From VAYN01 sp963702075 (lineage in GTDB: Bacteria; Actinomycetota; Thermoleophilia; Solirubrobacterales; 70-9): a DNA stretch of 64,000 nucleotides. The position numbers were made by a program, and so were the translations under genes. Where the stretch lies: assembly GCA_963702075.1 (NCBI GenBank), contig OY969703.1, forward strand, positions 1,798,001 through 1,862,000, given 5' to 3'. Below, in pieces: positions 43,620 through 51,973 of the stretch; position 1 is the stretch's first letter, and every line of letters starts with the position of its first letter. The notes beneath the pieces were generated by a model. The model did not search any database. It saw only the letters and a list, made by a program, of their open reading frames with translations, and was not told where the DNA came from.

Positions 43620-44507
43620 CTACGCTCCGCGGTGCTGCAGGAGGGCATCCTCGGCCGCAAGCCCGGCGATCTCCAGCCCGGCCATCGCCTCACCGAGCCC
43701 GGTCGAGGCGGCTGCTACCCGCTCAGCGTCGTTGAAATGAGTCGTTGCCTCGACGATCGCCCGCGCCCGTCGCGCCGGATCGGAGCTTTTGAAGATCCCG
43801 GAGCCGACGAAGTTACCCTCGGCGCCGAGCTGCATCATCAGCGCCGCATCGGCTGGGGTGGCGATCCCGCCGGCGCAGAACAGCGGCACCGGCAGGCGGC
43901 CGGCGGCGGCGACCTCCTGGACCACTTCCAGCGGTGCCTGGTGATCTTTCGCTGCCGAGGAGAGCTCCTCCGGCCGCAGCTGCGCCAGCCGCTTGATCCC
44001 CGAGGTGATCTCGCGCATGTGGCGAACCGCCTCGACCACGTTGCCGGTCCCGGCCTCGCCCTTGGAGCGGATCATCGCCGCGCCCTCGCCGAGCCGTCGC
44101 AGCGCCTCGCCGAGGTTGGTGGCGCCGCAGACGAAAGGCACCTCGAAGGCGAGCTTGTCGATGTGGTTGCGCTCGTCGGCCGGGGTCAGCACCTCCGACT
44201 CGTCGATGTAGTCGACTTCCAGCGCCTGCAGGACCTGGGCCTCGGCGATGTGACCGATCCGCGCCTTCGCCATCACCGGAATCGAGACCGCCTCCTGGAT
44301 CCCCTTGATCATCGAGGGATCGGACATGCGGGCGACGCCGCCATGAGCGCGGATGTCGGCGGGCACGCGTTCCAGCGCCATCACCGCCACGGCGCCCGCC
44401 TCCTCGGCGATCTTCGCCTCCTCGGGCGTGACCACGTCCATGATCACCCCGCCTTTAAGCATCTCGGCCAGGCCGGTTTTCAACCGAAAAGTCGCTCGCT
44501 CAGTCAT
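43620..44507 (-). CDS. pdxS: Pyridoxal 5'-phosphate synthase, lyase subunit
   Basis: PdxS builds pyridoxal 5'-phosphate from ribose 5-phosphate, glyceraldehyde 3-phosphate and ammonia. The start at 44507 (MTERATFRLKTGLAEMLKGG) gives 295 residues; an ATG nine bases upstream is also possible. MALERVPADIRAHGGVARM, the Schiff-base lysine K81 in MAKARIGH, the second lysine in IRSKGEAGTG and FCAGGIATPADAALMM are all conserved. It heads the pdxS-pdxT-M29 unit; the PLP it makes would serve the several PLP enzymes in this window. Confidence 0.98.
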   Translation of the reverse strand: MTERATFRLKTGLAEMLKGGVIMDVVTPEEAKIAEEAGAVAVMALERVPADIRAHGGVARMSDPSMIKGIQEAVSIPVMAKARIGHIAEAQVLQALEVDYIDESEVLTPADERNHIDKLAFEVPFVCGATNLGEALRRLGEGAAMIRSKGEAGTGNVVEAVRHMREITSGIKRLAQLRPEELSSAAKDHQAPLEVVQEVAAAGRLPVPLFCAGGIATPADAALMMQLGAEGNFVGSGIFKSSDPARRARAIVEATTHFNDAERVAAASTGLGEAMAGLEIAGLAAEDALLQHRGA

Positions 44508-44532
44508 GAGGCGCATCTTAGACAGCGCCTCT

Positions 44533-44557
44533 CCCGCGGGTGGCGACGACCCGCGGG
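44533..44557 (-). terminator. Strong hairpin after the RpiR gene
   Basis: CCCGCGGGT and ACCCGCGGG form a perfect 9-bp stem with a 7-base loop, 15 bases after the regulator stop and about 25 bases before the pdxS start. There is no T-tract. It may be a terminator of the GC-rich type or a leader structure of pdxS. Confidence 0.55.
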
Positions 44558-44572
44558 CCCTGCGCCCCGTCC

Positions 44573-45421
44573 TTACTTGAGTTTGTAAGCCCTGATGCGA
44601 TCTTTGTGCGCGGCTTCGTCGCGAGCGTAGAGGCCATGGGCCAAACCCTGGATCAGGGCCATCAGCGCCGTGTGCGAACGGGTGAAGCTCGGGCTGTTGG
44701 AGGAGAAGTAGAGCGTCAGCTCGGCGTGCTCCCCCACCTCCGACATCGTCGCGTCGGAGACCGCCAGGGTGCGGGCGCCGCGGTGCAGCGCCAGCTTCAT
44801 CGCCCGCAGCAGCAGCGGGTGAGCACGGCCGGCAGAAAGAGTGATGACCAGCGTGTTCTCGTCGATCCGGCCCAGCCGCTGCAGCGACTCGCCGCCGGTC
44901 GAAGCGACGATTTCGGCGCGGATGTCGAGCAGGCTGAGGGTGTGACGCAGGTAGCTGGCGAAGAAGGCCATCTGGTCGACGCCGACGATGACGATCCGCT
45001 GTGCTTCGGCCAGCGCCGCGACCGAAGCGTTCACCTGATCGGAGGTGAGCTTGCGCGCGGTTTCCTCGAGGTTCGAGTAGTCGGCGCTGAGCGATCCCTC
45101 CAGCTCGGAGTGGTCGAAGGAGAAGAGGGCGCCGCCGTTGGCGCCGGTGTTGGCGATCGTCGTGCGGTACTCCTCGATCGCCGCCTGCTGGAGCTCGGGG
45201 TAACCCTCGAAGCCGAGGGCCTGGGAGAAGCGCACCACCGTCGAGGACGAGGTGCTCGCTCTCCGGGCCAACTCCTCGGCGGTGAGGAAGGCTGCCTCGT
45301 CGAGATGGTCGACGATGTAGCGGGCGACGTCTTTCTGGGAGCGCGAGAACTCTTCGAAACGCTCCTGGATGTAGTCGGAAAGGCTTTTGAGCTGTGGGGA
45401 CTTCGTCGCGGTCTTGGTCAC
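44573..45421 (-). CDS. RpiR/MurR-family transcription regulator
   Basis: RpiR-family regulators bind DNA with an N-terminal helix-turn-helix and sense phosphorylated sugars through a C-terminal SIS domain. The 282-residue protein shows the HTH in LTAEELARRASTSSSTVVRFSQALGFEGYPEL. Its SIS domain has IVGVDQMAFFASYLRHTLSLL and LVITLSAGRAHPLLLRAMKLA. The start is a GTG. No sugar catabolic operon lies beside it; the pdxS gene downstream on the same strand and the divergent plus-strand genes are the only nearby targets. Confidence 0.92.
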   Translation of the reverse strand: MTKTATKSPQLKSLSDYIQERFEEFSRSQKDVARYIVDHLDEAAFLTAEELARRASTSSSTVVRFSQALGFEGYPELQQAAIEEYRTTIANTGANGGALFSFDHSELEGSLSADYSNLEETARKLTSDQVNASVAALAEAQRIVIVGVDQMAFFASYLRHTLSLLDIRAEIVASTGGESLQRLGRIDENTLVITLSAGRAHPLLLRAMKLALHRGARTLAVSDATMSEVGEHAELTLYFSSNSPSFTRSHTALMALIQGLAHGLYARDEAAHKDRIRAYKLK

Positions 45422-45483
45422 GGCGGTCCATTTCGCCGAACCCGACCCTTTCCCTTCCGGCTTCTGGTTGGATTTGTCCGACG

Positions 45484-45870
45484 ATGACTCTCGAAGAGGC
45501 CCTGCGCCTTACAAACCGGAACATGATCGCCTTCGACCTGATGCTCGGCAGCGCCGCGATCGCGGCCCCCGCCGCGACGCTGAAGGTGCTTGGTCACGAC
45601 GAGCCCTCGCCGGACGCGAAGCACCTCTTCCGCCGCTGCGGACCGATCTGGCTCACCTTCGCCGCCGCCCATCTGGTGGCCGACCGCCGCGGCAAGCCCG
45701 CCGACTGGCAGGCGCTCGCCTGGCTGCGCGGAACCGAGATCGCCACCGACGCGCTCTGGTCCGCCTCCCCCGCGGTGAGCCGACCAGGCGCCAAGCTCGG
45801 CCTGCAGCTGGCCGGGGTTGCCAACCTGGCAATGGCGGCCGGCTTCGCCTGGATGTCACGACGCCGATGA
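45484..45870 (+). CDS. Hypothetical membrane protein
   Basis: An unknown protein of 128 residues, starting at the ATG at 45484. It has three or four hydrophobic segments (about 14-34, 52-66, 85-95 and 105-125) and a short loop with GHDEPSPDAKHLFRRCGP. The composition suggests a small integral membrane protein. It is the first gene of a six-gene plus-strand run and overlaps the next by ATGA, so it is surely translated with it. Confidence 0.65.
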   Translation: MTLEEALRLTNRNMIAFDLMLGSAAIAAPAATLKVLGHDEPSPDAKHLFRRCGPIWLTFAAAHLVADRRGKPADWQALAWLRGTEIATDALWSASPAVSRPGAKLGLQLAGVANLAMAAGFAWMSRRR

Positions 45871-46199
45871 GCCAGTTCGAGGGACAGCCGAGCATCCGCT
45901 GGAGCCTCACCGGCATCAACGAAGAGGGCGACGAGGTCTACCTGATCCGCGGCATCGCGCGCAAGCTCTACCACTGCCCTGGCTGTCACGGGGACATCCC
46001 GGTCGGCGAGGAGCACACCGTCGTCCAATTCGTCCGCCGGCTCGGTGGCACAGATCATCACCACTGGCACCGACGCTGCGCCGAAGAACTGCTGGTCCCC
46101 GAGCTCGGCAGCCTCAAGCGGGTCCCGGCCTCGGAGTCGAGCCAGTCGAAGCTGGAGGCGCGGGGACGCCGTCCGGCCGGGCGTCGCGACCGCCGCTGA
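45867..46199 (+). CDS. Small zinc-binding protein, actinobacterial conserved family
   Basis: A 110-residue protein with a cluster of likely metal ligands: C37 and C40 (YHCPGCHGDI), H50, and H66/H68 with C71 (HHHWHRRC). The layout, CPGC...I.G..H.V.......HWH..C, recalls a small family found in many actinobacteria that is often annotated vaguely as ATP/GTP-binding. The ending is basic and low in structure. Function unknown. It is coupled to the membrane gene before it. Confidence 0.72.
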   Translation: MSQFEGQPSIRWSLTGINEEGDEVYLIRGIARKLYHCPGCHGDIPVGEEHTVVQFVRRLGGTDHHHWHRRCAEELLVPELGSLKRVPASESSQSKLEARGRRPAGRRDRR

Positions 46200-46201
46200 C
46201 C

Positions 46202-46972
46202 GTGAGTCTCCGCCGCCGGCTCGTGGGCTTCCGCCGCCGGCTCGCCGGCACCTACGCGCGGATCTGGCGCACCTACCGGGGCTGGGCACCGTCGCTGCTG
46301 ATCCTCGCGGCGGTCGTCTTCCTGCCCCTCGGGCTGCTCGACGCCCTCAGCCTTCAGGTCGACGTCGACTCGCTCGACATCACCAGCGGGATCAAAGTGG
46401 CGGCGCTCGTGCTCGCCGTCGGGGCGGTGACGATGACCGGTCTGCTGGGCGAGATCTTCTTCAGCGGCGCGATCGCGATCTCGCTCACCCACCCCCACGG
46501 GGAGCGGCCGCCGAAGCTGCGCGAGATCGCCGCGCGGATCAAGTACGGGCGGCTGGTCGTCGTCGACCTCGCCTTCGTCGCGATCGTCGCCGTCGGGCTG
46601 CTGATCGGATTGGTGCCGGGAGTTCTCGCCTTCGTCTTCCTTGGCCTCTCCGGCCCGATCATCGAGATCGAGGAGCGCTCCGCGAGCGCGGCGCTGCGCC
46701 GCAGCTTCCACCTCGTGCGGGGGAGCTTCTGGCTCGTCTTCTGGGTTCTGGTCCCGATCGAGGTCGCCGGCGACGCGATCGGGGGCGGGCTGGCGAACCT
46801 CGTCCATCACCAGCTCGGCGACACCCTTCTGGCCACCTGGCTGGCGGAGGCGGTCTCCAACATGGCTCTCTCGCCGGTCTTCGCGGTCGCGGCGGTCCTG
46901 CTCACCGTCGACCTGATCGCGGCCAAGGAGGGTGACGCCCCACCCCTACACTCGGCTCCGGTGCCAGCATGA
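46202..46972 (+). CDS. Multi-helix membrane protein, unknown function
   Basis: A GTG start two bases after the previous stop gives 256 residues. A basic N-terminus is followed by about five or six membrane helices (for example LLILAAVVFLPLGLLDAL and VVDLAFVAIVAVGLLIGLV). The motif IIEIEERSASAALRRSFHLVR between helices is the kind of amphipathic loop seen in the GPDP-membrane-domain/YciC-like protein group. That placement is tentative. It overlaps the next gene by four bases. Confidence 0.7.
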   Translation: MSLRRRLVGFRRRLAGTYARIWRTYRGWAPSLLILAAVVFLPLGLLDALSLQVDVDSLDITSGIKVAALVLAVGAVTMTGLLGEIFFSGAIAISLTHPHGERPPKLREIAARIKYGRLVVVDLAFVAIVAVGLLIGLVPGVLAFVFLGLSGPIIEIEERSASAALRRSFHLVRGSFWLVFWVLVPIEVAGDAIGGGLANLVHHQLGDTLLATWLAEAVSNMALSPVFAVAAVLLTVDLIAAKEGDAPPLHSAPVPA

Positions 46973-47835
46973 TCCTGACCACGGCTTCGATCTTCGGCGA
47001 CTTCTGGGGGAATCTGGAAGAGCACGACGAGCAGGGGCTGTTCCTCGTCCTCGTCGGCTTCATCCTCTCCTTCGCCTTCATCCGCATGAGCACCCGGCTG
47101 ATGCGCAGCCCGAAGGTGCCTTGGTGGCCGGGAAGCATCGTCAGCGACAGCGGCGTCCACCTTCACCACCTCGTCTTCGGGATCGTGACGATGATGATCG
47201 CCGGGGCCGGCGGCTTCCTCGCCTTCGGACATACACCCTGGACTGAGATCTGCGCATTCGCCTTCGGGATCGGCGCCGGGTTGACGATCGACGAGTTCGC
47301 CCTCTGGGTCTACCTCGACGACGTCTACTGGGCCGAGGAGGGCCGCAAGTCGATCGACGCCACCGTGATCGCCGCCGCCGGGATGATGCTGGTCCTGCTC
47401 GGCTTCACCCCGTTGACGATCGAAGACGCCTCGATTGGGTCGATCCTCGGCAGCTTCCTCAGCGCGCTCTTCGTCTTCGGCCTGGTCGCGATCTGCTTCC
47501 TCAAGGGCCGGGTACTGCACGGCAGCGTCGGCTTCTTCATTTTTCCGGTCGCCCTCTACGGCGCCTGGCGCCTCGGCAAGCCGGACTCGGCCTGGGCCCG
47601 GCGCCGCTACGGCGGGCGACACCCCAAGAAGCAGCACCGCTCCGCAGATCGATTCCCCCCGGATCGCCGTACGGACCGCTTCAAGAACGCCTTCCGCGAC
47701 CTCGTCGGCGGTAAGCCGAGCGAGGGCCTGGCAGCGGCCCGCGACGAGGCGCTCGCAGCAACCCGCGAGGCAAGCGAAGAAGTGCGGCAGCGGGCCGAAC
47801 GCGTGACCCACCTCGGCGACGGCGACGGCGACTGA
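46969..47835 (+). CDS. Integral membrane protein with conserved His and Asp/Glu motifs
   Basis: This 288-residue protein has about six helices and a hydrophilic, basic C-terminal tail of about 90 residues. Striking conserved-looking segments sit at helix borders: SGVHLHHLVFGI, and LTIDEFALWVYLDDVYWAEEGRKSID. Such His and acidic clusters in a membrane suggest metal binding or catalysis. It resembles uncharacterised actinobacterial membrane proteins, but no function is known to me. It is coupled to the preceding gene. Confidence 0.7.
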   Translation: MILTTASIFGDFWGNLEEHDEQGLFLVLVGFILSFAFIRMSTRLMRSPKVPWWPGSIVSDSGVHLHHLVFGIVTMMIAGAGGFLAFGHTPWTEICAFAFGIGAGLTIDEFALWVYLDDVYWAEEGRKSIDATVIAAAGMMLVLLGFTPLTIEDASIGSILGSFLSALFVFGLVAICFLKGRVLHGSVGFFIFPVALYGAWRLGKPDSAWARRRYGGRHPKKQHRSADRFPPDRRTDRFKNAFRDLVGGKPSEGLAAARDEALAATREASEEVRQRAERVTHLGDGDGD

Positions 47836-47863
47836 GGCAGTGAGTTCCTAGACTCGTTCGACG

Positions 47864-48643
47864 ATGCGACGACGCCTGCCCATATTCCTCTTGGCGGCGC
47901 TGCTGTCGCTATCGGCGGCAGCGGTCACCTGGGGCGCGGTGGAAAAGGAAGGAAACCTGTTGGTCCACTTCGATGCCGGGTTCTCGCCGCGGGCGCTGCC
48001 GCGAGTGACCCCGGCGCCGATCCAGGTGACGATCAAGGGCGCCGTTTCCACCACCGACGGCAGCCACCCGCCCCCGCTGAAGGTTCTGGAAATCGAGCTG
48101 AACCGCAATGGCCAGCTCTACACCAAGGGCCTGCCGGCCTGCTCACCCTCGCTCCTGCAGTCGACCAGCACCAGCGAAGCGAAGGCCCGCTGCGCAAGCG
48201 CCCTCGTCGGCCACGGGAACTTCAAGGCCGACATCGTGCTCGGGACCACCAGGCCGGTGGCCGTCGCCGGCGAAGTCCTCGCCTTCAACGGCCGCCGAGC
48301 GGGCAAGCCGGCGCTGCTCCTCCATTTCTTCGGCGGCAACCCGGTTCGCTTCACCCTCGTCGTACCGCTGCTGATCGTCCACCGGGTCGAGGGCGAATTC
48401 GGAACGGTGCTGCGAACCCGGATCCCGAAGCTCGCCAACGGCTTCGGCTCGATCACGCAGATCGAGCTCTCGCTCGGGCGCCGATGGTCCTTCGCCGGCA
48501 AACGCCGCAGCTACCTGTCAGCCGCTTGCAGCGCGCCGCCTGGCTTCACCGCGGTTCCCTTCCCCTTCGCCCGCGCCAAGTTCCGCTTCGAAGGGCATCC
48601 GCAAATCGATTCGACCCTGGAAAAGGTCTGCCGCGTGCGTTAG
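47864..48643 (+). CDS. Secreted protein of unknown function
   Basis: The 259-residue protein begins MRRRLPIFLLAALLSLSAAAVTWGA, a typical Sec signal peptide with probable cleavage after AVTWGA. The mature part has no membrane helix and shows beta-strand-like alternation, with LHFFGGNPVRFTLVVPLLI and four cysteines (C93, C109, C235 and C256), which could form two disulfides outside the cell. No family recognised. It starts 28 bases after the membrane protein gene, probably in the same transcript. Confidence 0.7.
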   Translation: MRRRLPIFLLAALLSLSAAAVTWGAVEKEGNLLVHFDAGFSPRALPRVTPAPIQVTIKGAVSTTDGSHPPPLKVLEIELNRNGQLYTKGLPACSPSLLQSTSTSEAKARCASALVGHGNFKADIVLGTTRPVAVAGEVLAFNGRRAGKPALLLHFFGGNPVRFTLVVPLLIVHRVEGEFGTVLRTRIPKLANGFGSITQIELSLGRRWSFAGKRRSYLSAACSAPPGFTAVPFPFARAKFRFEGHPQIDSTLEKVCRVR

Positions 48644-48698
48644 CTGATTCACTGCCGCACACGTCAAACCGGCAACAAAACCACTGGGAGCAATCCAC

Positions 48699-49061
48699 AT
48701 GACGAAGAAACTGCACGCCCTCGGCCCGTTCCTCGCCGTAATCGCGATCGGCGCCGGCGGCATCGTCTGGTCCGGCTGCGGCAGCAGCAGCGACGAAAGC
48801 AACTCGATCACCGAACAGGCGAAGCAGCAGGTGCAGGAAGGCACCAAGAAGGCCGAAGAAGCCGTTCAGGAAGGCACCAAGAAGGCCGAAAAGGGCCTCG
48901 AAGAAGCCAAGGAAACGGTCGAAAAGAACCTCAAGGGCAAGACCAAGAAGAAGGTCGAAGAAGCCCGCAGCGAGGCGGAAAAGGGGCTCGAAGAAGGCAA
49001 GGCACAGGCTGAAAAGGGTGCCGAAGAAGCCAAGGAACAGGCGGAAAAGTACCTCGAATAG
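48699..49061 (+). CDS. Lipoprotein with amphipathic helical repeats
   Basis: A signal peptide ends in a lipobox-like VWSGCGSS, so Cys26 would be lipid-modified. The remaining 90 residues are a single highly charged helix built of repeats of 11 to 12 residues (EGTKKAEEAVQ, EGTKKAEKGLEE, then related units), similar in style to apolipoprotein/LEA-type repeats. A GGGAG lies about eight bases before the ATG. Nearly all glutamates use the GAA codon. A cell-surface stress or surface-coating role is only a guess. Confidence 0.75.
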   Translation: MTKKLHALGPFLAVIAIGAGGIVWSGCGSSSDESNSITEQAKQQVQEGTKKAEEAVQEGTKKAEKGLEEAKETVEKNLKGKTKKKVEEARSEAEKGLEEGKAQAEKGAEEAKEQAEKYLE

Positions 49062-49081
49062 CCCGTCCCTTTAGGACTTTT

Positions 49082-50449
49082 TCAGCGGTGGAGGTCCCGG
49101 GTGGCCTCGATGCTCTCCGTGAGGATCTCCACCGCTTGACCCATCTTGTCCTCGGAGATGGTGAACGGCGGCGCCAGGCAGAGGATGTCGTCGAGCAGGC
49201 CGCGGGTGAGCAAGCCACGCTCGCGAGCCTCGGCGGCGGCCCGGCGCCCGCGGATGGCCTGAACCGGCCACCGCTCTCGCGTCGCCTTGTCAGCGACCAG
49301 CTCGATTCCGGCCATCAACCCAGCTTGCCGCACCTCTCCGACTTCCGGATGCTCGCCCAGCGAGGCGAGCAGACTCGTCAAGACCACGCTCATCTCCCGG
49401 ACGCGCGCGAGCAGATCCTCGCGCTCGATCGTCGCGATGTTCGCCAAGCCCACCGCACAGGCGACCGGGTGACCGGAGTGGGTGAAGCCGTGCATCAGGA
49501 CCCCCGGCTGCTCGCCGGGCGCGCGTAGCTCATCCCAGAGGGGATCGCTGACGATCACCCCGCCGAGCGGGACGTAGCCGCTGGTGACGCCCTTGGCGAA
49601 GGTGATCAGGTCCGGGACGACCCCTTCATGCTCGCAGGCAAACCAGGTTCCGGTCCGCCCGAAGCCGGTGATCACCTCGTCGACGATCAGCAGCAGCCGG
49701 TTGCGGTCGCAGATCTCTCGCAACCGCCGCAGGTATCCCGGCGGGGGCACGATCACGCCACCGGAGCCGAAGACCGGCTCGACGATCACCGCCGCGATTC
49801 GCTCGGCGCCGAGCTCGGCGATCCGCTGCTCGAGGGCCTCTCCCTGGCAGACCGGGCAACTCTCGGGCTCGCACGGGGTGCCGGCCGGGCAACGGTAGGT
49901 GTAGGGCGCCGGCACCTCGTGGATGTCGGGTGCTTCGACCCCGAAGTCCCCGTGGTAAGGCTGCAGCCGGGTGGTGGTGGTCGTAACCCCGGCGAGACCG
50001 TGGTAGCCACGTTCGTGAGCGAGCACGATCGACTTCTCGGGCCTTCCGTCCCGCACCCAGTGCCGACGGGCGAACTTGATCGCCGTCTCGTTGGCCTCGC
50101 TTCCACCGGAGGTGAAGAAGACGCCGCTCAGCCCCGGCGGAGCGAGCTCGGCGATCTTCTCCGCGAGCTCGATCGCGGGCCGCGAGGAGACGCCGCCGAA
50201 CGTGGATGCGTACGGCAGCGAGCGCAGTTGCTCCACCGCGGCGTCGATCAGCTCCTGCCGGCCGTGCCCCACGTTGACGGTCCAGAGGCCGGCCATGCCG
50301 TCGATCAACCGGCGCCCGTCCTCGGTCACCAGCTCGCAGTCCTCTCCCTGGGCGATCACCAGCGGCCCCGCCTGCGGCAGCACGGAGTGATCGGTGAGCG
50401 GGTGGATCAGGTGCTGGAGGTCACTCGTTACATGCCTTGATGCAGGCAC
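49082..50449 (-). CDS. Class III (omega) aminotransferase
   Basis: Class III aminotransferases move the amino group of omega- or beta-amino acids, polyamines or related amines to a keto acid. The 455-residue PLP enzyme has GLWTVNVGHGRQEL, FTSGGSEANETAIK, the cofactor acid D257 in VDEVITGFGRTG, and the Schiff-base lysine K286 in FAKGVTSGYVPLGG. An unusual insert at 187-201 carries four cysteines (C187, C193, C198, C201). The GTG at 50449 follows a promoter that places transcription start at the start codon. A TetR operator covers that promoter. It is the last gene of the B12-mutase cluster. Confidence 0.93.
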   Translation of the reverse strand: MPASRHVTSDLQHLIHPLTDHSVLPQAGPLVIAQGEDCELVTEDGRRLIDGMAGLWTVNVGHGRQELIDAAVEQLRSLPYASTFGGVSSRPAIELAEKIAELAPPGLSGVFFTSGGSEANETAIKFARRHWVRDGRPEKSIVLAHERGYHGLAGVTTTTTRLQPYHGDFGVEAPDIHEVPAPYTYRCPAGTPCEPESCPVCQGEALEQRIAELGAERIAAVIVEPVFGSGGVIVPPPGYLRRLREICDRNRLLLIVDEVITGFGRTGTWFACEHEGVVPDLITFAKGVTSGYVPLGGVIVSDPLWDELRAPGEQPGVLMHGFTHSGHPVACAVGLANIATIEREDLLARVREMSVVLTSLLASLGEHPEVGEVRQAGLMAGIELVADKATRERWPVQAIRGRRAAAEARERGLLTRGLLDDILCLAPPFTISEDKMGQAVEILTESIEATRDLHR

Positions 50450-50456
50450 TCCACTC

Positions 50457-50485
50457 AGATTAGCGAAAGTAGACAGACTGTCTAC
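50457..50485 (-). promoter_or_regulatory. Promoter and TetR-type operator of the aminotransferase gene
   Basis: The 17-base palindrome GTAGACAGTCTGTCTAC (50469-50485 on the minus strand, 8 + 1 + 8, perfect) overlaps a -35 TAGACA (50479-50484). A -10 TAATCT (50457-50462) follows after 16 bases, and transcription would start at about 50449-50450, the first base of the GTG. The palindrome also overlaps the end of the tetR gene. Repression by the neighbouring TetR protein is the natural reading. Confidence 0.75.
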
Positions 50486-51141
50486 GCGTCGGCGGGCGAT
50501 TTTCTACCCAACGGACTGCGGGGTGCATCCTCGGGCCGAACCGAGCAGATCGAGTACCAATGCAGCAGCGCCAATTGATGGGCGACGCGCTCGATCTCAT
50601 CTTCATCGGCGGAGACCGGGAAGTTGCGGAGGATCGCCTCGATCATCGCGTAGGTGGCGCGGACGCCGAATTCGAGATCGACGTCGTCGCGAATCAAGCC
50701 GGCCGACTCGTCGGCGGCGTGCACCGCCATGATCCAGCCGAGCATCGCATCGTCTGCGGCCTTGTCGGCCTCCTCCCAGCCGGAGCCGCGCAGATTTCGC
50801 GCTACCGCGACGATCGGGCGGAGGTCGGCGTTCACGACCCTCCAGGTCAGCGCCTCGCGGACCATCGCCTGGACCAGGTCGAAGGAAGTCTGGCCGGAGC
50901 GGGCGTTTTCGCGCAGTTTCTGGGGGATCCGCGCGTAACCGACCATGTAGTCACTGATGATGCCGGCGAGGATGTCCTGCTTGTCGTCGAAGTTGTTGTA
51001 GACGGTCGCCCGAGCCACCTGCGCGGCGCGGGCGATGTCGCCCATCGAGGTCTCGGAGAAGCCGCGGCGAGCGAACAGTTTCCGGCTCGCCTCGAGGATC
51101 TTGATCCGCGCCCGTGGCTCCCCCCGCCTCGGTCGCGTCAT
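50482..51141 (-). CDS. TetR-family transcription regulator
   Basis: The 219-residue protein has the TetR N-terminal helix-turn-helix: ILEASRKLFARRGFSETSMGDIARAAQVARATVYNNF-type sequence (about 15-52), then FDDKQDILAGII. The C-terminal ligand domain is all helical and has no clear relatives by eye. The stop codon lies in a perfect palindrome that is the likely operator for the downstream aminotransferase. The ligand may be the amino acid or keto acid handled by this cluster. Confidence 0.93.
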   Translation of the reverse strand: MTRPRRGEPRARIKILEASRKLFARRGFSETSMGDIARAAQVARATVYNNFDDKQDILAGIISDYMVGYARIPQKLRENARSGQTSFDLVQAMVREALTWRVVNADLRPIVAVARNLRGSGWEEADKAADDAMLGWIMAVHAADESAGLIRDDVDLEFGVRATYAMIEAILRNFPVSADEDEIERVAHQLALLHWYSICSVRPEDAPRSPLGRKSPADA

Positions 51142-51217
51142 TTTTGGTCTCCCCGATGACGATTGGTCAGCTCCTTCACATAAACGAGACTATCCAAAGT
51201 AAGTGACATCACCCACC

Positions 51218-51973
51218 TCAATGGACTTCCTCGGGAAGCTCGTACCAGCGCTTGCGATCCCCGATTCGGGAGCGCAGCCGCCACCCTCTCGACTTGGGGA
51301 CGCTGTCCAGTTCTTCCTGCAGGTGACCTAACCGTTCGGCTACCAGCTGGCCGGCCTCGAATCCCGGCAGCTCGAGCGCAAAATGCTCGGCCCGCTTGGC
51401 GACCATCCCCAGCGTTCGCCACAGCCCCCAGTCAGTGGCCGCCAGTTCGGCTATGTAGGCGGAATTCACGCCACTATCGTCCGTGGTCAGGGGGTGGTCG
51501 GCAAAGATCGCGCAGACGTCCAGGTAGTCCTTTTCGTTCGTCTCCACCACCTGGAGCTTCAACACCGTCAGGTCCGCGAGTGACAAAGTCAGCGGAACCT
51601 TGTCGAGACGACGCTTGAGGTCGATCCGGTGACAAAGGTTCGCCTCGTCGACGAAGACGTCCACCTGACGGTGGTTGCGCTCGTCCCAGAAGTAGAGGCG
51701 GCGGTGGCCATGGAGGATGTTGAACTCTTTATCGCCCACATAACCCAGAGAATCCAGCAGGTGGGCCACGTGCTTCTTCGCGCCGCCCACCGAGGTCAGG
51801 TCGATGTCGACGTACTCCCGTGCCAGTGGCGGTCGGCGAGCGCTGGGACAGGTGAGTGCAATCGCGACCCCGCCGAGCACCCGGAGCGGAATCTCCCGCG
51901 CCGAGGCAGCCTCCGCGATCCGTCGCCCCTCGGCGACGGGATCCGCAAGCGGCTCCGAGCTATCCGGCGTCAC
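51218..51973 (-). CDS. Nucleotidyltransferase-fold protein coupled to the permease
   Basis: A 251-residue protein with the start of a nucleotidyltransferase fold: LRVLGGVAIALTCPS, the DxD-like YVDIDLTSV (about 54-62) and a third acidic position in RQVDVFVDE. This is the layout of AbiEii/MNT or aminoglycoside nucleotidyltransferase-like domains. The C-terminal half is helical. The GTG start overlaps the permease stop (GTGA), so the two are made together. A tie to a toxin pair or antibiotic modification is possible in general, but no partner is seen; the actual substrate is unknown. Confidence 0.75.
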   Translation of the reverse strand: MTPDSSEPLADPVAEGRRIAEAASAREIPLRVLGGVAIALTCPSARRPPLAREYVDIDLTSVGGAKKHVAHLLDSLGYVGDKEFNILHGHRRLYFWDERNHRQVDVFVDEANLCHRIDLKRRLDKVPLTLSLADLTVLKLQVVETNEKDYLDVCAIFADHPLTTDDSGVNSAYIAELAATDWGLWRTLGMVAKRAEHFALELPGFEAGQLVAERLGHLQEELDSVPKSRGWRLRSRIGDRKRWYELPEEVH

